Source: Plasmodium coatneyi
Lineage: Eukaryota > Apicomplexa > Aconoidasida > Haemosporida > Plasmodiidae
Length of the DNA stretch: 64,000 nt
Assembly: GCF_001680005.1 (NCBI RefSeq)
Contig: NC_033567.1
Location: 2,790,001-2,854,000 of the forward strand
Reading direction: 5' to 3'
Shown here: piece after piece, positions 55,301 to 64,000 of the stretch
How positions within the stretch are numbered: the first letter of the stretch is position 1
Layout of the letters: the number at the start of each line of letters is the position of its first letter
Notes under the pieces: generated by a model
What the model was told of the DNA's origin: nothing
Seen by the model: the letters and a program-made list of their open reading frames with translations, nothing else
Databases searched by the model: none
Position numbers and translations under genes: made by a program

Positions 55301-57904
55301 ACTGGAGAAAATGTTCAAGGAACTGGGAGATTATATGGGAATGAATCCAGAACCGCAGGACATAAAAAGAATTTGTGGTGCGGTAACTATATTACCCAAA
55401 CAAGATAAGAATCAGCCGAAGGCCATATGCAAATCTATAGTAAAAGTTCTTTATTGGACGGAAGGATTGAATATGAACGGGAAAGACAGGAAGAGGGAAG
55501 TTCAGAAAGAAGAAAATGGGGAGTCATACTTGAGATGTATAATAGGGAACACAGTTATATTAAGAATATTAGAGGATAAGTGTGGTATGCAGTCAGTTAT
55601 GAGTGTTATCGCTAATACTATGGAAAAAATAGGACATCATATTAAGAGGGAGAATATTGATAGTATATGTGATTGGGTCAAGGTGACTGACATAGAAGAT
55701 GGACAAAGATTAATAGGAAGTGAAATACAAGCATGGTTAAGGGATGCAATAAAGAAGCAGGGTGGTGTTAGGGGAGTTGAGCAAGTAATGGCCTGGATGA
55801 AGTGTAAACCAGAAGAGAAGAAACAGGAAGAACAGGAACAGCAGGGAAATTGCCCTAATGGAAGAATTGTAGACCTATTGAAAGCAGGAAGATCAAAGGA
55901 ATTAAGGAAATTAGTGGACACGAAGAATAAGGATGAAGAGGAAAAAACAGCTGACAAGGAAACACAGTCAAAGGATTCTAATAAAGGAGAAGCAGGTAAT
56001 AGTCTAGAATCTTCCTTTGATCCAGATTCTAAACCTGAACTTTCTACGGAGTATAAACCTCATGGAACTGATGAACCCACAGAAGATGATGACACCACTT
56101 TTGCAGGTACCCCTGTTACATCTGTCAAGGTTGAAGTAACAGAGGTTTCTTCCCCTACTAGGAGTGACCCGGGACCCCCGGACACCATCATTGCAGATAT
56201 AAATCCAGGGGGACGAAATGTTGACCATAACAATGTTCACCATAGTACACACAAGGGTACATCTACAACATTTTGGGTCCAATAATTATTGACCACACTG
56301 AAACCTGAATCTTACCCTTTCCTTACTTTTCAGGTTCAGGTGTCCAAGATAGTATTCAAGGTAGTGGTGGTGGAAGAAATGGTAGTGCCGTTGGTGGAGG
56401 AGGTGGTTCCGGCGGTAACCAGAACACTGGTAGTCCAAGACCAGGTTCCACTGGAACGTGGAACCCAGGTTCTTCCGGTCCAGGATCCACAGCTACGCAT
56501 AATACCTCAGGACATACAACAGGTAAGAATCTTTAGGAATAAGAAGAAAGAAGTAAGAATGAGCACCTTAGGGTAATGAACACTTTAAGGGAAAGTGAAC
56601 ACTTTAGGGGAAGGAATATTACCTTCCTGAAGAAGGGGAGGAAAGGAACACCCTTCCTAAGGTCCAAGAACTCTTAATTATACTGAGTGTACTTTATTCC
56701 TTTTACTTACTTTTCAGGTGCAGGTGGCAGCCCACCAGCAGGACAGGTACCAGGAAGGGGTCCAGGTCCAGGACAACAACCTCCCCCTCCATCACCACCT
56801 CTACCTTCTAGACCAGCAAAACCATCATCATCACCTGAAGGTGCCCCAGTTACCCCCCTTCCTGCTCCTTCCGCACTTGTTAACAACATGGACAACCCCT
56901 TCCTTCCATACCTCCCTCTTGCTCCTGTGGTGTTTGGTATTTCTGTTATGAGTTATCTCCTATGGAAGGTAAAAAAAAAAAAAAAAAAAATGAAAAAAGA
57001 GAATTTAAAGAAAAAAAAAAGAAAGAGAGAAAAAATAAAATAAAATAAAATAAAATAAAATAAAATAAAATAAAATAAAATAAAATAAAATAAAATAAAA
57101 TAAAATAAAATAAAGATGAATAAATCAGTGGGTAAGGGTGTGGCATTTCACACTTAGGGTTCGTGCGGGATTTCGCATTTTAGGGGTGTATGTGTGGATT
57201 TCGCATTTTAGGGGTGTATGTGTGGATTTCGCATTTTAGGGGTGTATGTGTAGGTTTTCGCATTTTAGGGAATGTGTGTGTAGGATTTCACACTTAAGGT
57301 TTGAAGGAGTAATTACTGTTGCATGAACAACATTTCGCCCTTCTTAAAAAAATCATTTTCTCCCTTTTTTTTTTTTTAGTACTTTGTCCTCGGTAAGGGA
57401 AGAAAACGTTACAAAAGAGCTCATCAAGTACGTGGTCGTCCAGCTTGGGAAGAACAACCTCGTGATCATGTGGACGACCGGGCAGATGGTCCACATGAAT
57501 ATACCTTAGTAAAAAAACGCAGACAACCAAGATCTGCTCCAATGGGAAGAACGAAGAGACCAAAAAAACAGGGCGTTGGTCGTCACCGTGCTGATCGCCC
57601 TGTTGGTCGTTGTGGTGTACGACGCCGCACGATTATTGATATTCATTTAGAAGTCTTAGACGAATGTCAAAAAGTAGACCTGCATTTGACGAAGGAAGAC
57701 TTCCTTAAAATAATTGTAGAAGAATTTATGGGACCCCAATTTATAAAACAACAAAATGTTCCTAAGGAACAGGTTCCAAGTTCAGATTCCGGGTTTAGGG
57801 AGGAAGACTTTCTTCCTAAGCAAGAGGTTCCTGAAGAACAGATTCCAATTTCAGATTGCGGGTTTAGGGGAGGAAGACCTTGTTCTTCAGGAAGATTTTC
57901 TTAA
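52321..57904 (+). CDS. SICAvar: SICAvar variant antigen, short six-exon form
   Basis: Exons 52321-52395, 52530-53594, 55284-56256, 56334-56522, 56718-56968 and 57380-57904 join in consistent phases to 1025 aa. SICAvar proteins are the schizont-infected-cell agglutination antigens on infected red cells and undergo antigenic variation. Exon 2 (HKIWDDIREIFDGIMYQAW, LCKAMVRVLLYINGI, YFRCIVGRIIMIKW) and exon 3 (EGMNRELEKMF, AICKSIVKVLYWTEGL, YLRCIIGNTVILRI) each look like a Cys-containing SICA domain. Exon 4 is Gly/Ser-rich with PGSTGTWNPGSSG. Exon 5 is Pro-rich and ends in the membrane segment PFLPYLPLAPVVFGISVMSY. Exon 6 is the conserved cytoplasmic domain: HEYTLVKKRRQPRSAP, RTIIDIHLEVLDECQK, then VPKEQVPSSDSGFREEDF repeats. 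It is short for the family. The exon 3 donor at 56257 is a choice; 56107 is an in-phase alternative. One extra G near 57870 shifts the end of the tail. Confidence 0.92.
53960..54600 (+). repeat. Degenerate telomere-like heptamer array (GGGTTYA type) inside a SICAvar intron
   Basis: Plasmodium telomeres are GGGTT[T/C]A. Here 54094-54128 has consecutive GGGTTCA, GGGTTCA, GGATTTA, GGGTTTA units, and the wider block is full of AGGGTTTAGG, GGGTTCAGG, GGATTTAGG and GGGTTTAGG words with variable spacing. The G-rich strand is the plus strand. Confidence 0.85.
54730..55100. repeat. ACCGGACAAGGGG-type short tandem repeat
   Basis: Units of about 14-17 bp, variants of GAACCGGACAAGGGG then GGGGGAACTGGACAAG, recur throughout. 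The pattern stops just before an A/G-rich stretch leading to SICAvar exon 3. Confidence 0.88.
56969..57379. repeat. SICAvar intron 5 with (TAAAA)n and a ~30-bp repeat
   Basis: After the donor there is an A run, then about 16 copies of TAAAA (57033-57113). From 57150 to 57300 a TTTCGCATTTTAGGGGTGTA / TGTGTGGAT unit of about 30 bp recurs four to five times. A long T tract leads to the TAG acceptor at 57379. Confidence 0.88.
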
Positions 57905-58649
57905 GGAGCAGGTTCCAAGATCAGATTCCGGGTTTAGAGAGGAAGACTTTATTCTCCTTTTTTTTTTTTTGTTTTGTATTAAATTGTTAACTTTGCTGTG
58001 TAGTCAATATAAGTCAGAAAAAATTTTTTTTTTACTTTATTTCAACTTGTTGGGAAATTTTTTACTGAGGACACTAAATGTTCATTTATTTTTTGGTTAT
58101 AGTTTTTTATCTTTATAATTTTTTTTACTTCAACATAATAATTTTTTCCCTTTTTTCTTTATACACAACAAACCGGTTAACAGTTATAATAAAATTAAAA
58201 GGGCGGGACAGAACACTTGCGCAGATCTACGCGATGCTGAGCAGGTAATGTCAAAATTGGGGGTCATAATTTCTAATCGCTGCACAAGCACGCAGCTTAA
58301 CAAAAAAGGGGGCATTCGAAAATTGCAAAAAAGTGACAAACGCAAAGTGAAGTGATCGTACATATGTGTATTCCACATATACATATTTATATGCACATGC
58401 GCGTGTGCGGTGTGCCCTCCATGGGCCAAATAAATTGCACAAAATGAACACTGCGGAATGTGCTGTGTCTCTACGCTGGGCCAAGAAAATGAGTCTTTTC
58501 ACCCATCAGCCGGATCATAGCAATTGTGGACATGGTAACCCAATGCCACGCTCCCCAAGTAACCGCAATCCCTATGGGGTGTTCGCGTCGCGTACACACA
58601 TGCGCTCGGCATGGCAAAAGGCAAGCAACCACACATTGATAACAAAAGG
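57905..58649. other. 3' region between SICAvar and BRCA2
   Basis: No supported gene. 57905-57950 still reads as SICAvar tail repeat in another frame, after the frameshift. AT-rich DNA continues to about 58.18 kb, where composition returns to core-like, marking the right border of the island. The two flanking genes are convergent. Confidence 0.6.
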
Positions 58650-61600
58650 TTACTTAACAAACACAGTCCACAAGTTCTGCAAAAAGGTGGATAAGTAATT
58701 GTTCTTAACATGAACTCCAGTCAATTCAATGGATTTCGATTTTGAGTAAATAAGCAAATAGAAGAAATGCATGTGGGGCAGATTGTCTTTTTCGATTTTT
58801 ATTTTCATGCTGTTGGTTAGTTTTACGATTAGTCTGTTCTTTTCACATTCGATGTACTTTCCTCTGATTAATTCGGCTATGCTCCTTTTTGTGTGCTCAA
58901 ACTCGTTCGAGTACAACCTCGGGGGGTGAAAGTGCTGCGAGGGGGAGGGGCGAATAGAAGTGCCAAATGGGAGCGTCTAAAGGGAGGACGCATGTGCAAT
59001 ATAACCGAACAAAAGCACATGAACAGGTGACATCTAGACACACTCATCTCTCTCCCCAAGTGGGTGTCCTCACTTACCGGGTGATCGTACGATCGGAAGT
59101 TATAAATGTCGTACTTCTCATCATAATTCATAAATTCCACATCTTTAAAAAATATAAAAACATCAACGTTTTTGTTGTCCACGTCTTCCTTGGAAGGACT
59201 CTCCTTGTTCTTCCTTTCTACCTTGTACAAGTAATTGTACAAATGGTTCCTGTTATTGCTAGAAACATATTTGTTTTCCTCTTGGCCCTTTTTATGTCCT
59301 CCCTTCTGGACACCGCCAGGATCTACATCCTCAACGTGAATCATCCTCTTAAGCATTTCTCTCTCCTTGCACTCGAAGTCTTTCCTGTATGTCGATATTA
59401 AGGAGTCCGGAGAAATCAGCGAAATGTTTACGCAGCATAGATTTCCGTTGGACGTTAGGAGGAAAACTTGGTAAAACAGATTGTTCTTCTTTCCTTCAGG
59501 GCAGGCGTAGCCGGTAACTTCCTGAAGGGGTGACGTGGAGGAGTGTGCAAAGGTAAAAGTTGGGAAATTTTGAAAAACGTGGGGGAAATAACGAGGCGTT
59601 CACGGATGGGTCGATGCAGATGCCTCCCACGTGCGGGTACAAAATTCGCCCCCCGATATTGTGTTCATCCCCATTTTACCTTCATTTCGACGTCCGTGTA
59701 GTGCACTATGACCCCCGAGAGGGTGTAGAAATTGCCCTGAATTAAATCGTAGTAGAAACCTTTTCCGCTTGCATTTATCTTGGCGTAGTTTCTCAAAAGG
59801 GTTATGTGGATCCTCGATAAAACGGGGATTTTAAAAACGTTCGTATAGATAAACGATGGGTAGCAAACATGCTGCTCCTTTCTGTTATGTTTGATTTGAC
59901 TTTTCCTTCCAGCTTGGTTCCCTTGTTCGCTATTTTGCAAGGTCACCATGTCGTTAAGCTCTTCAAACAATTTGCTCCTATACTTATCATCCAAATTGAT
60001 GTACGTCGCATGGGTGCCTTGAAGGACTATGGGGGTGTACTTTTTACCTCTCCTCAAGAACCCGCTGAATGGGTTCTGCATGTAGCCATCCAGGTAGTCA
60101 TCTGGGTAGCTTCCTTCGCTAGCTCCATTTCTGCTCTCCATCTCTTCCTTAAAAAAGTGAGATTCAAAGGAGTTATAACTGATTGCCTTCGTCATATGGT
60201 TAGCTTTGTTGTCCCCCTGGAGTGTGTCGTAAATAAAACCCTGTATGTCTTCACCCAGCACCTGACTGAATTTGTTGTTCCTTTCTGACTTTTGCACGTG
60301 CACGTTGAACAGCTGGATTCGGTTCCCCCGCTGCAGGTTTTCGTACGTCTCCATGTTCATCTGGGGGGAAAAAAAGAAAACATATACGTGTAAGTGTAAG
60401 TGTAATTGTAAGTGTGCAAAGTGGAGGTGAATGTGTCCCCCACCTTCGGGTCTTTGCGTCTTCGCATATTCACATCTGGGCACGCACTATCGTTTCCGCT
60501 CTGAGACTCACCCGGAAGAGCTTCACTCGACACAGAGAGTTAATGATGTGCTCGATCTTGTCATCCAGAGATGCCGCCCCCCTTATCCGTTCGCAGGCCG
60601 CCAAGTCTATGGCATGCACGGTGCAAAAGGAAGTGGCCTCGAGGAACATATTCAAGTCGTCCCTCACTTTTGTATACCGATCATCCTCCTGAAAGTTCTC
60701 CTCCTGCATGAGCTCGCTCATTTCGTGTTTCAAATTGTAGATAATCTTCTCATACACATTGCTATGTAGCAGGTAGTACTTCCCCTTTACGGAATCATAG
60801 AACCCATAGGAAAAATCACTCTTGCTGATAATTATGACATCTACAAAGAAGCAGGAGTTTCCCCAGTGCTCAATATGTTTAATTCTTTTGGCCTTATATT
60901 TTGTCACCCCTACTCTGAGATTATTCTGTCGATCTATTTCGATCAAATCGTTACTGGAAAGGGAAAATAACATGACGGACTTATGGCAGAACTCACTCTG
61001 AGTTTGATTCTCTGTCTGCTTGTCCAAATCTAGGGCATTAATTCTTAACACATTTCCTTGCTTTATTATATTTGTCCTGAGTAAATTTTTTAAATAAGAA
61101 TCTTTCGCGGTACAATGTATGTACTCAAAGTTGTCACTCAAAATGAAAACACATTTATTGCCTTTGCTTTTTATAATTTTTTCTACTCGCAGATTTACGG
61201 GGACTTTGTATGACACCGTGTTATCCTGCATCTTCTGTAGGATGGACTTTTTGTTTTTTCTTTCCTCTACATATCGTTTTAGCAATTTGAACATGAACTC
61301 GATTGGGGAGGGCGGCTCCACCTCGTCGATAATTCGAATGGTAAACATTGACTGGGTGGACCTTATCACTCTTTGTCCAAATTTACACGTGTAGAATGGA
61401 TACTCGGGGGGATGGAACCTCTTCGCCTCATCCTTGTGTGCCCCCTCCCGCAGTAAATTGTACCTTTTTTGGAGCTCCTTCGTGTACTTACGCACCAGCG
61501 CCATGGTTACCAATTTGTACTTCCTTAAAAACCAGGCAAAATCGTACGAATGGAAAATGTTAAGCTGCTTCGTGGTCAGCACGAACAGCTCGTACAAGAC

Positions 61601-64000
61601 AGTCACGTCAGCAGTGTAGTACTCATTCAGTTCTTCATTTTTTAGAAAATACAAGTAATCATTGGCGGACCATTTAAATGTGTACCCCCGTTTATTTTCA
61701 TTCACGTATATGAGGGTGTTTGTCAATTTTCTGTTTCCTCTTAACTTTTTCCTCTTCGCCAAAAGGGTGTACATGTCTTTTACCACCTTCAAGTGGTCTC
61801 TCAAGTTGATGTTTAAATCGAGTTGTTTGTTTTTTTTACCAATGGAAGTGGTATTCATCTTATTCGTGTGATTAGTTCCTCCCCTTTCGTGAGCCCACTG
61901 CACCCCGTTCGCTTCTTCGCTTAACTTACGCTTCCTCGGGTTAACAAAATTATTTTTGCTCTTCACATCACTCCTCAACATTTGTCTTCCCACTCTCTTC
62001 TTTGAAGCGTTTCTACCCTCTGCAGAGGTACCCTTATGTTCTACACTGTGCAACAGATTCACCTCCATGTTTATAATTTCGTTGTAACCCACCGATTCGT
62101 ATAGTTCGCCTTCTTTTACGCTTACCCCTTCGTGAAGGGTGCCTCCTGGCGGAATGACCTTTTGTGTGCACTCCACTTGGATGCCCTCCGACTGGGGGTC
62201 CCCGCACTCAGATAGTTTCTCACTTTCTTGGTTCTTCTTAACCGCCTCTTCCGCTTCCTTCACCCCTTTGTCTTCTTCCCTCCCCGATGGGTGTGCTAAC
62301 GTGGGGGGGGCATATTCCAACGGATGCTCATTTCTGTGTGTAATTTTGTCCCCATTTGGTATAATGAGATCTGTGTGCTCTTTTCTTTTTTTCAAGTTGT
62401 CTAGATAGGCGCCGCCGTCCTTTGGGGGCTCGTCATCCCCGAATAGTGTCTCCCGCATCCGGTTCAGCACGTCCTTATTAATGTTCACTTCCTTCCCGGA
62501 GGCGTAGGCGAAAGAGCTGAGCTGTTTCTCCCTCGCTCCCCCAACGCCATTGTTACCTCTGTTACTGCTACTATTATTAGCCTTTTCGCTGACGATGCTG
62601 TCATCCCCGAATAGCGTCTCCCGCATCCGGTTCAGAACGTCCTTGTTAATGTTCACTTCCTTCCCAGAGGCGTACGTGAACGATTTGTGTTCCTTGCCAC
62701 TACTTGGGGGGGCTCTTTCACGGGACAAATGCACGCTCCTAAATGGGTTATTATAACTGCTACTAGGCCTGACTTCGGTGCTTCCCTCGGTTGGTATTGC
62801 CTCCCTGGTAATGCCCCTTTCTCCCTCATCGTCATCGTCGAACAGTTTTTTCCTCATTTCGTTTAGGACGTCTTTATTTATGTTCACTTCCTTCCCAGAA
62901 GCATACGTGAATGAAGAGTAACTTTTGGGTCTCTCGCTCACGGAGCTGTTATTTCCCTGAGGGGGATCTTCCAACGGATCGGGGGGTTCACTTTGCTTAA
63001 CCTTCTTCCTCGCATTGTAGCTGGGTGTAAATTGGTTTCCCTGGCTTTGTCGCAGTTGGTCGCTTTGCTCACTTTGCCCACCTTCATGACGGTCTGCCTT
63101 TTCCAAGCACTTCCTCTCAGCGTTGCCGACCACTTGCTCTCCCCAACCTTCACGTTGCTGTTGCCGCTCCCGCATCCGCTGGAACCTCTCCTCCCCACTG
63201 CAGATATCCAAAAACTCATCAACCTGCGCACTTTTCGCGCTAACAATTTTGTCGTATATGTCTAAAAATTCATCCTCCTGGGGACCAGCTCCATTGCTTT
63301 GTGATTTCTCACGAATGTGCACAAATTCATCTTCGACGTGCAAGATTGAATTTTCCTCCTGGTGACTGATGTCCAGAAATTCATCATTCATGTTGTTAGT
63401 TTCCTTCCTCCCTGTGCCATTAATGGTATCATAAATTTCCACAAATTCGTCCTGAGTTGTTTCCTCATTTGGAATGGTGTAATTGTTTCTGTCATAAATT
63501 TCGAGGAAGTCATATAATTCGCGTTCTCTCTGTTCACTTCCAACTTGGCTCTGATCACAAAAGTGTAAAAATTCATTCAAGTCATTTCGCTGCCCCTGTC
63601 CTGAGATCGTAGTGGCGGTGGTAAACATCCTACTTCCATATGGCCCAAAGTTAATGCTTTTGCACGAAAAATTATCGTGCTTGTTATCCTCCAAGGAATA
63701 TTGCGCCACATTAAACGTCAATATGTTGTTATTGTGACCATTTAATTTTTCCGAATGATTGTAATTTCCATGACTAAAATTATTTTTTAAAAATTCATTT
63801 TTTCGCAAAAGCGTGGTGGGGTTATATTTCATATGTTCCTTTGTCTCGATTTCCATATCAATACTTTTTCGAAATAGAAAATTTGTTCCCCTCACAGAAT
63901 TGTCATGAACTAATTGTGCAATATTATCTTTACTTAAATGACCGTCTTTTTTGAGATCTCCAAAGATTGCATTTATTTGTTTATTGATGTAGGCATCCGT
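58650..64000 (-). CDS. BRCA2: BRCA2 homologue (partial: 5' end beyond the right edge; 4 exons seen)
   Basis: On the minus strand the exons are 64000-60512, 60360-59680, 59521-59078 and 58934-58650, all phase 0, giving 1632 residues in view. The frame is open to base 64000, so the N-terminus is missing. Three BRC repeats match the F-x-x-A-S-G-K-x-V-x-I-x-x-x-x-L...LF pattern (SFTYASGKEVNINKDVLN...LFDDD at ~62838-62922; similar at 62599-62690 and 62430-62521). BRC repeats bind Rad51. The C-terminal half has a helical region and at least one OB-fold-like stretch (SYKVPVNLRVEKIIKSKGNK...), as expected for the DNA-binding domain. Upstream of the BRC repeats lie seven DEFLDIYD-like motifs. The protein loads Rad51 on single-stranded DNA for homologous recombination in the nucleus. 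It abuts the variant-gene island. Confidence 0.92.
62430..62922 (-). repeat. Three BRC repeats in BRCA2
   Basis: Units at about 62838-62922, 62599-62690 and 62430-62521 encode SSFTYASGKEVNINKDVL, KSFTYASGKEVNINKDVL and SSFAYASGKEVNINKDVL, each followed by NxMRxxLF and an acidic end. The last two are nearly identical at DNA level, implying recent duplication or conversion. Confidence 0.92.
63195..63585 (-). repeat. Seven DEFLDIYD-like motifs in the BRCA2 N-terminal region
   Basis: In protein order: NEFLHFCD, YDFLEIYD, DEFVEIYD, DEFLDISH, DEFVHIRE, DEFLDIYD and DEFLDICS, spaced about 15-25 residues apart. The DNA between them is not a simple repeat, so the motif appears kept by selection on the protein. 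Confidence 0.8.

Overview
This window is nuclear DNA of a malaria parasite. It has long poly(dA:dT) tracts, short GT-AG introns, low-complexity inserts in housekeeping proteins, and a segment carrying PIR/KIR-type genes plus a SICAvar-type gene. SICAvar genes are known only from the Plasmodium knowlesi / P. coatneyi lineage, so P. knowlesi is the most likely source and P. coatneyi the main alternative. Species and gene names rest on recognising sequence; no search was run.

Left block (1-37.2 kb), conserved core genes: the C-terminal end of an RBBP4/CAF-1-type WD40 protein (+); a probable enkurin-domain protein (+, 2 exons); myosin F (+, 4 exons, motor + IQ motifs + coiled coil + a GTPase-like segment + WD40); the RNA polymerase III largest subunit RPC1 (+, 4 exons); a coiled-coil protein with a possible PUB-like region (+), convergent with the sirtuin Sir2A (-); an unrecognised nine-exon gene (+); an alpha/beta hydrolase (+); a DUF1279/FAM210-like membrane protein (+); and a three-exon Plasmodium membrane protein (+). 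RPC1 and the hydrolase each lose frame at a long A homopolymer, in the same direction.

Island (about 38.4-58 kb), variant-gene insertion: base composition turns AT-rich and repeat-rich. It starts with a CCACATT-type repeat, then holds a KIR gene (+), a signal-peptide/two-TM protein gene (-), a C-rich satellite, a second KIR gene with thirteen-residue repeats (+), a G-rich satellite, a second copy of the two-TM gene (+), an orphan KIR last exon (-), purine-rich tandem repeats, and a six-exon SICAvar gene (+). A large SICAvar intron carries degenerate telomere-like heptamers. The KIR-exon-3 / two-TM-gene unit occurs twice in opposite orientation, forming inverted-repeat arms of about 3 kb around the second KIR gene. 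One KIR and the SICAvar share a GSTGTWNPGSSG-type repeat, which suggests exchange between two variant-antigen families.

Right block (58.6-64 kb): BRCA2 (-, at least 4 exons, running off the right edge) with three BRC repeats, an OB-fold DNA-binding region, and an N-terminal array of seven DEFLDIYD-like motifs.

In function, the core genes cover chromatin (RBBP4-like, Sir2A), transcription (RPC1), motility/trafficking (myosin F), lipid metabolism (hydrolase) and recombination (BRCA2). The island genes are predicted surface or exported proteins of infected red cells.
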